DNA of 6,530 bases from CAVPLM01 sp964497095 (lineage in GTDB: Bacteria; Actinomycetota; Thermoleophilia; RBG-16-64-13): positions 1 to 6,530 of the forward strand of contig CAZCCL010000138.1 in assembly GCA_964497095.1 (NCBI GenBank). The letters run 5' to 3'. The translations under genes were made by a program, and so were the position numbers. The notes under the pieces were generated by a model that was not told the origin of the DNA, did no database searches, and saw nothing but the letters and a program-made list of their open reading frames with translations. This document shows, in pieces, positions 5,973 through 6,530 of this stretch; the first letter of the stretch is position 1; each line of letters begins with the position of its first letter.

Positions 5973-6017
5973 CAGCGGAGCGCCGCGTCAGCCTTTCGGT
6001 TGTTGGTTTCTCCGCTG
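5973..6017 (-). ncRNA. Group II intron domain VI
   Basis: On the minus strand CAGCGGAG (6017-6010) pairs perfectly over 8 bp with CTCCGCTG (5980-5973), enclosing 29 bases with several A residues. It lies between domain V and the predicted 3' splice site, where domain VI, which holds the branch-point adenosine, must be. The branch A itself cannot be fixed by eye. Confidence 0.7.
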
Positions 6018-6026
6018 CCGCCCTCC

Positions 6027-6060
6027 GAACCGGACGTGCGAGTTCCCCCGCATCCGGCTC
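6027..6060 (-). ncRNA. Group II intron domain V (catalytic hairpin)
   Basis: The 34-base minus-strand element starts GAGCCGGATGCG and ends CGCACGTCCGGTTC. It folds as an 8-bp lower stem (with one G-U), a 2-base CG bulge on the 3' side, a 6-bp upper stem and a GGAA tetraloop of GNRA type. The AGC catalytic triad is at bases 2-4. Length, bulge position and tetraloop all agree with the canonical domain V, which binds the catalytic metals. Confidence 0.93.
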
Positions 6061-6090
6061 TCCACGGATGTGACGATGGGTGCATCTGGG

Positions 6091-6530
6091 TTACGCGAGC
6101 GTCTCTTGGAGCTGGCCGAGGAAAGCGGGATCGTCGTGGGCCGTGCGCCGATGGCGCGCGCCTTTGGGATCCACGGTTGTCTCGTTCCACGGTGTTGAGA
6201 TCTGCGCTCCTCGGTAGCGGTAGCGCACGATATGCATCGCTGCCGGGTTGTAGAGCGTGATTCCTTGTGCCTGGATGCCGTCGGGGCCGAGGTGGCGACG
6301 GCGAAGCTGCTTCCAGCTCATCCGCGGATGCTTCTTGCGAAGCCAGCGCGTGACTCGCCACCAGGTGTAATGTGCCAGATAGGAGAACGTGCGGCTCGCC
6401 GCGGCATAGCGGAAGTAGACTACCCAACTCCGCAGGATCGGGTTCAGCCGCCGCAGCAGCTCCGATAGTTCCAGGTAGGTCGTGGAGCGCCCCGTGAGGG
6501 CCTTCACCTTGCGCTTGACAGAGGCGAGTG
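6091..6530 (-). CDS. ltrA: Group II intron reverse transcriptase/maturase, C-terminal part
   Basis: The protein helps its intron fold and splice and copies it into new DNA sites. Only the last ~146 residues are in the window; the gene continues past 6530, so the RT catalytic motif is not visible. Visible text: KVKALTGRST, then LLRRLNPILRSWVVYFRY of the maturase X domain, then FSYLAHYTWWRVTRWLRKKH and SWKQLRRR, then RYRYRGAQISTPW, the typical end of intron-encoded proteins of this type. No HNH endonuclease with Cys pairs follows, so it seems to be an endonuclease-lacking form. About 25 residues trail after STPW to TAA at 6091-6093. Domain V begins about 30 bases beyond the stop, which puts the ORF in domain IV as usual. 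The frame is intact over the visible part. Confidence 0.92.
   Translation of the reverse strand, partial: LASVKRKVKALTGRSTTYLELSELLRRLNPILRSWVVYFRYAAASRTFSYLAHYTWWRVTRWLRKKHPRMSWKQLRRRHLGPDGIQAQGITLYNPAAMHIVRYRYRGAQISTPWNETTVDPKGARHRRTAHDDPAFLGQLQETLA

Larger units (their letters stand above)
5968..6530 (-). mobile_element. Group II intron, 3' part, inserted in a transposase gene
   Basis: Read on the minus strand, the element runs from beyond the right edge through the end of a maturase gene, then domain V, then domain VI. It ends near 5968 with the sequence GTCGAC before the transposase exon. Group II introns are self-splicing ribozymes that move by retrohoming with the help of their reverse transcriptase. 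The 3' end was placed so that the intron ends in AC and the downstream exon resumes as C-CTA-CTC-ATC-GAG, encoding the conserved LLIEL of the transposase. An uncertainty of a few bases remains. The 5' end and exon-binding sites lie outside the window. Confidence 0.85.

Noticed and set aside
5873..6427. Minus-strand 184-residue open frame
   Set aside because: It overlaps the maturase gene in another frame and passes through domains V and VI of the intron, so it is a shadow frame.

Overview
The window is GC-rich DNA of bacterial type, with GTG starts and GC-biased third codon positions. It carries two paralogous type IV pilus/type II secretion assembly ATPases (PilB/GspE family) and a PilT retraction ATPase beside a shikimate dehydrogenase (aroE) remnant. 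Pilus ATPases next to shikimate-pathway genes, GTG starts and high GC fit Actinomycetota best, or a related high-GC phylum. That placement is inference; there is no rRNA or other taxonomic marker here.

Layout. (1) Positions 1-788, minus strand: the N-terminal 262 codons of a PilB-like ATPase (pilB1), running off the left edge. It carries a near-perfect c-di-GMP-binding MshEN domain. (2) 789-1119: a non-coding leader upstream of pilB1. (3) 1120-1300, plus: the left end of an IS3-type element with the first ~38 codons of its OrfA. (4) 1361-2103, plus: an aroE pseudogene with at least four frame changes and a lost NADP-binding loop. Its first segment is in frame with the OrfA remnant. (5) 2132-3841, plus: a complete second PilB-like ATPase (pilB2), whose MshEN domain keeps its length and spacing but has lost the signature arginines. 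(6) 3876-4940, plus: a complete pilT. (7) 4941-5302: no recognisable gene; the pilC expected next is absent. (8) 5303 to about 5610, minus: a fragment resembling the C-terminus of a phage terminase large subunit. (9) About 5574-5967, minus: the 3' part of a DDE transposase gene, interrupted at its 5' side by (10) a group II intron (5968 to beyond 6530, minus). The intron shows a complete domain V, a domain VI stem and the C-terminal part of its reverse transcriptase/maturase.

How it fits together. pilB2 and pilT are intact and probably co-transcribed: PilB drives pilus extension and PilT drives retraction. Everything around them is decayed or mobile, so this looks like a pilus/shikimate cluster broken up by insertion sequences, a phage remnant and a retroelement. 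The best biological lead is the pair of PilB paralogues with contrasting c-di-GMP sensor domains. The best structural lead is the group II intron nested in a transposase gene. I found no CRISPR array, tRNA or rRNA.
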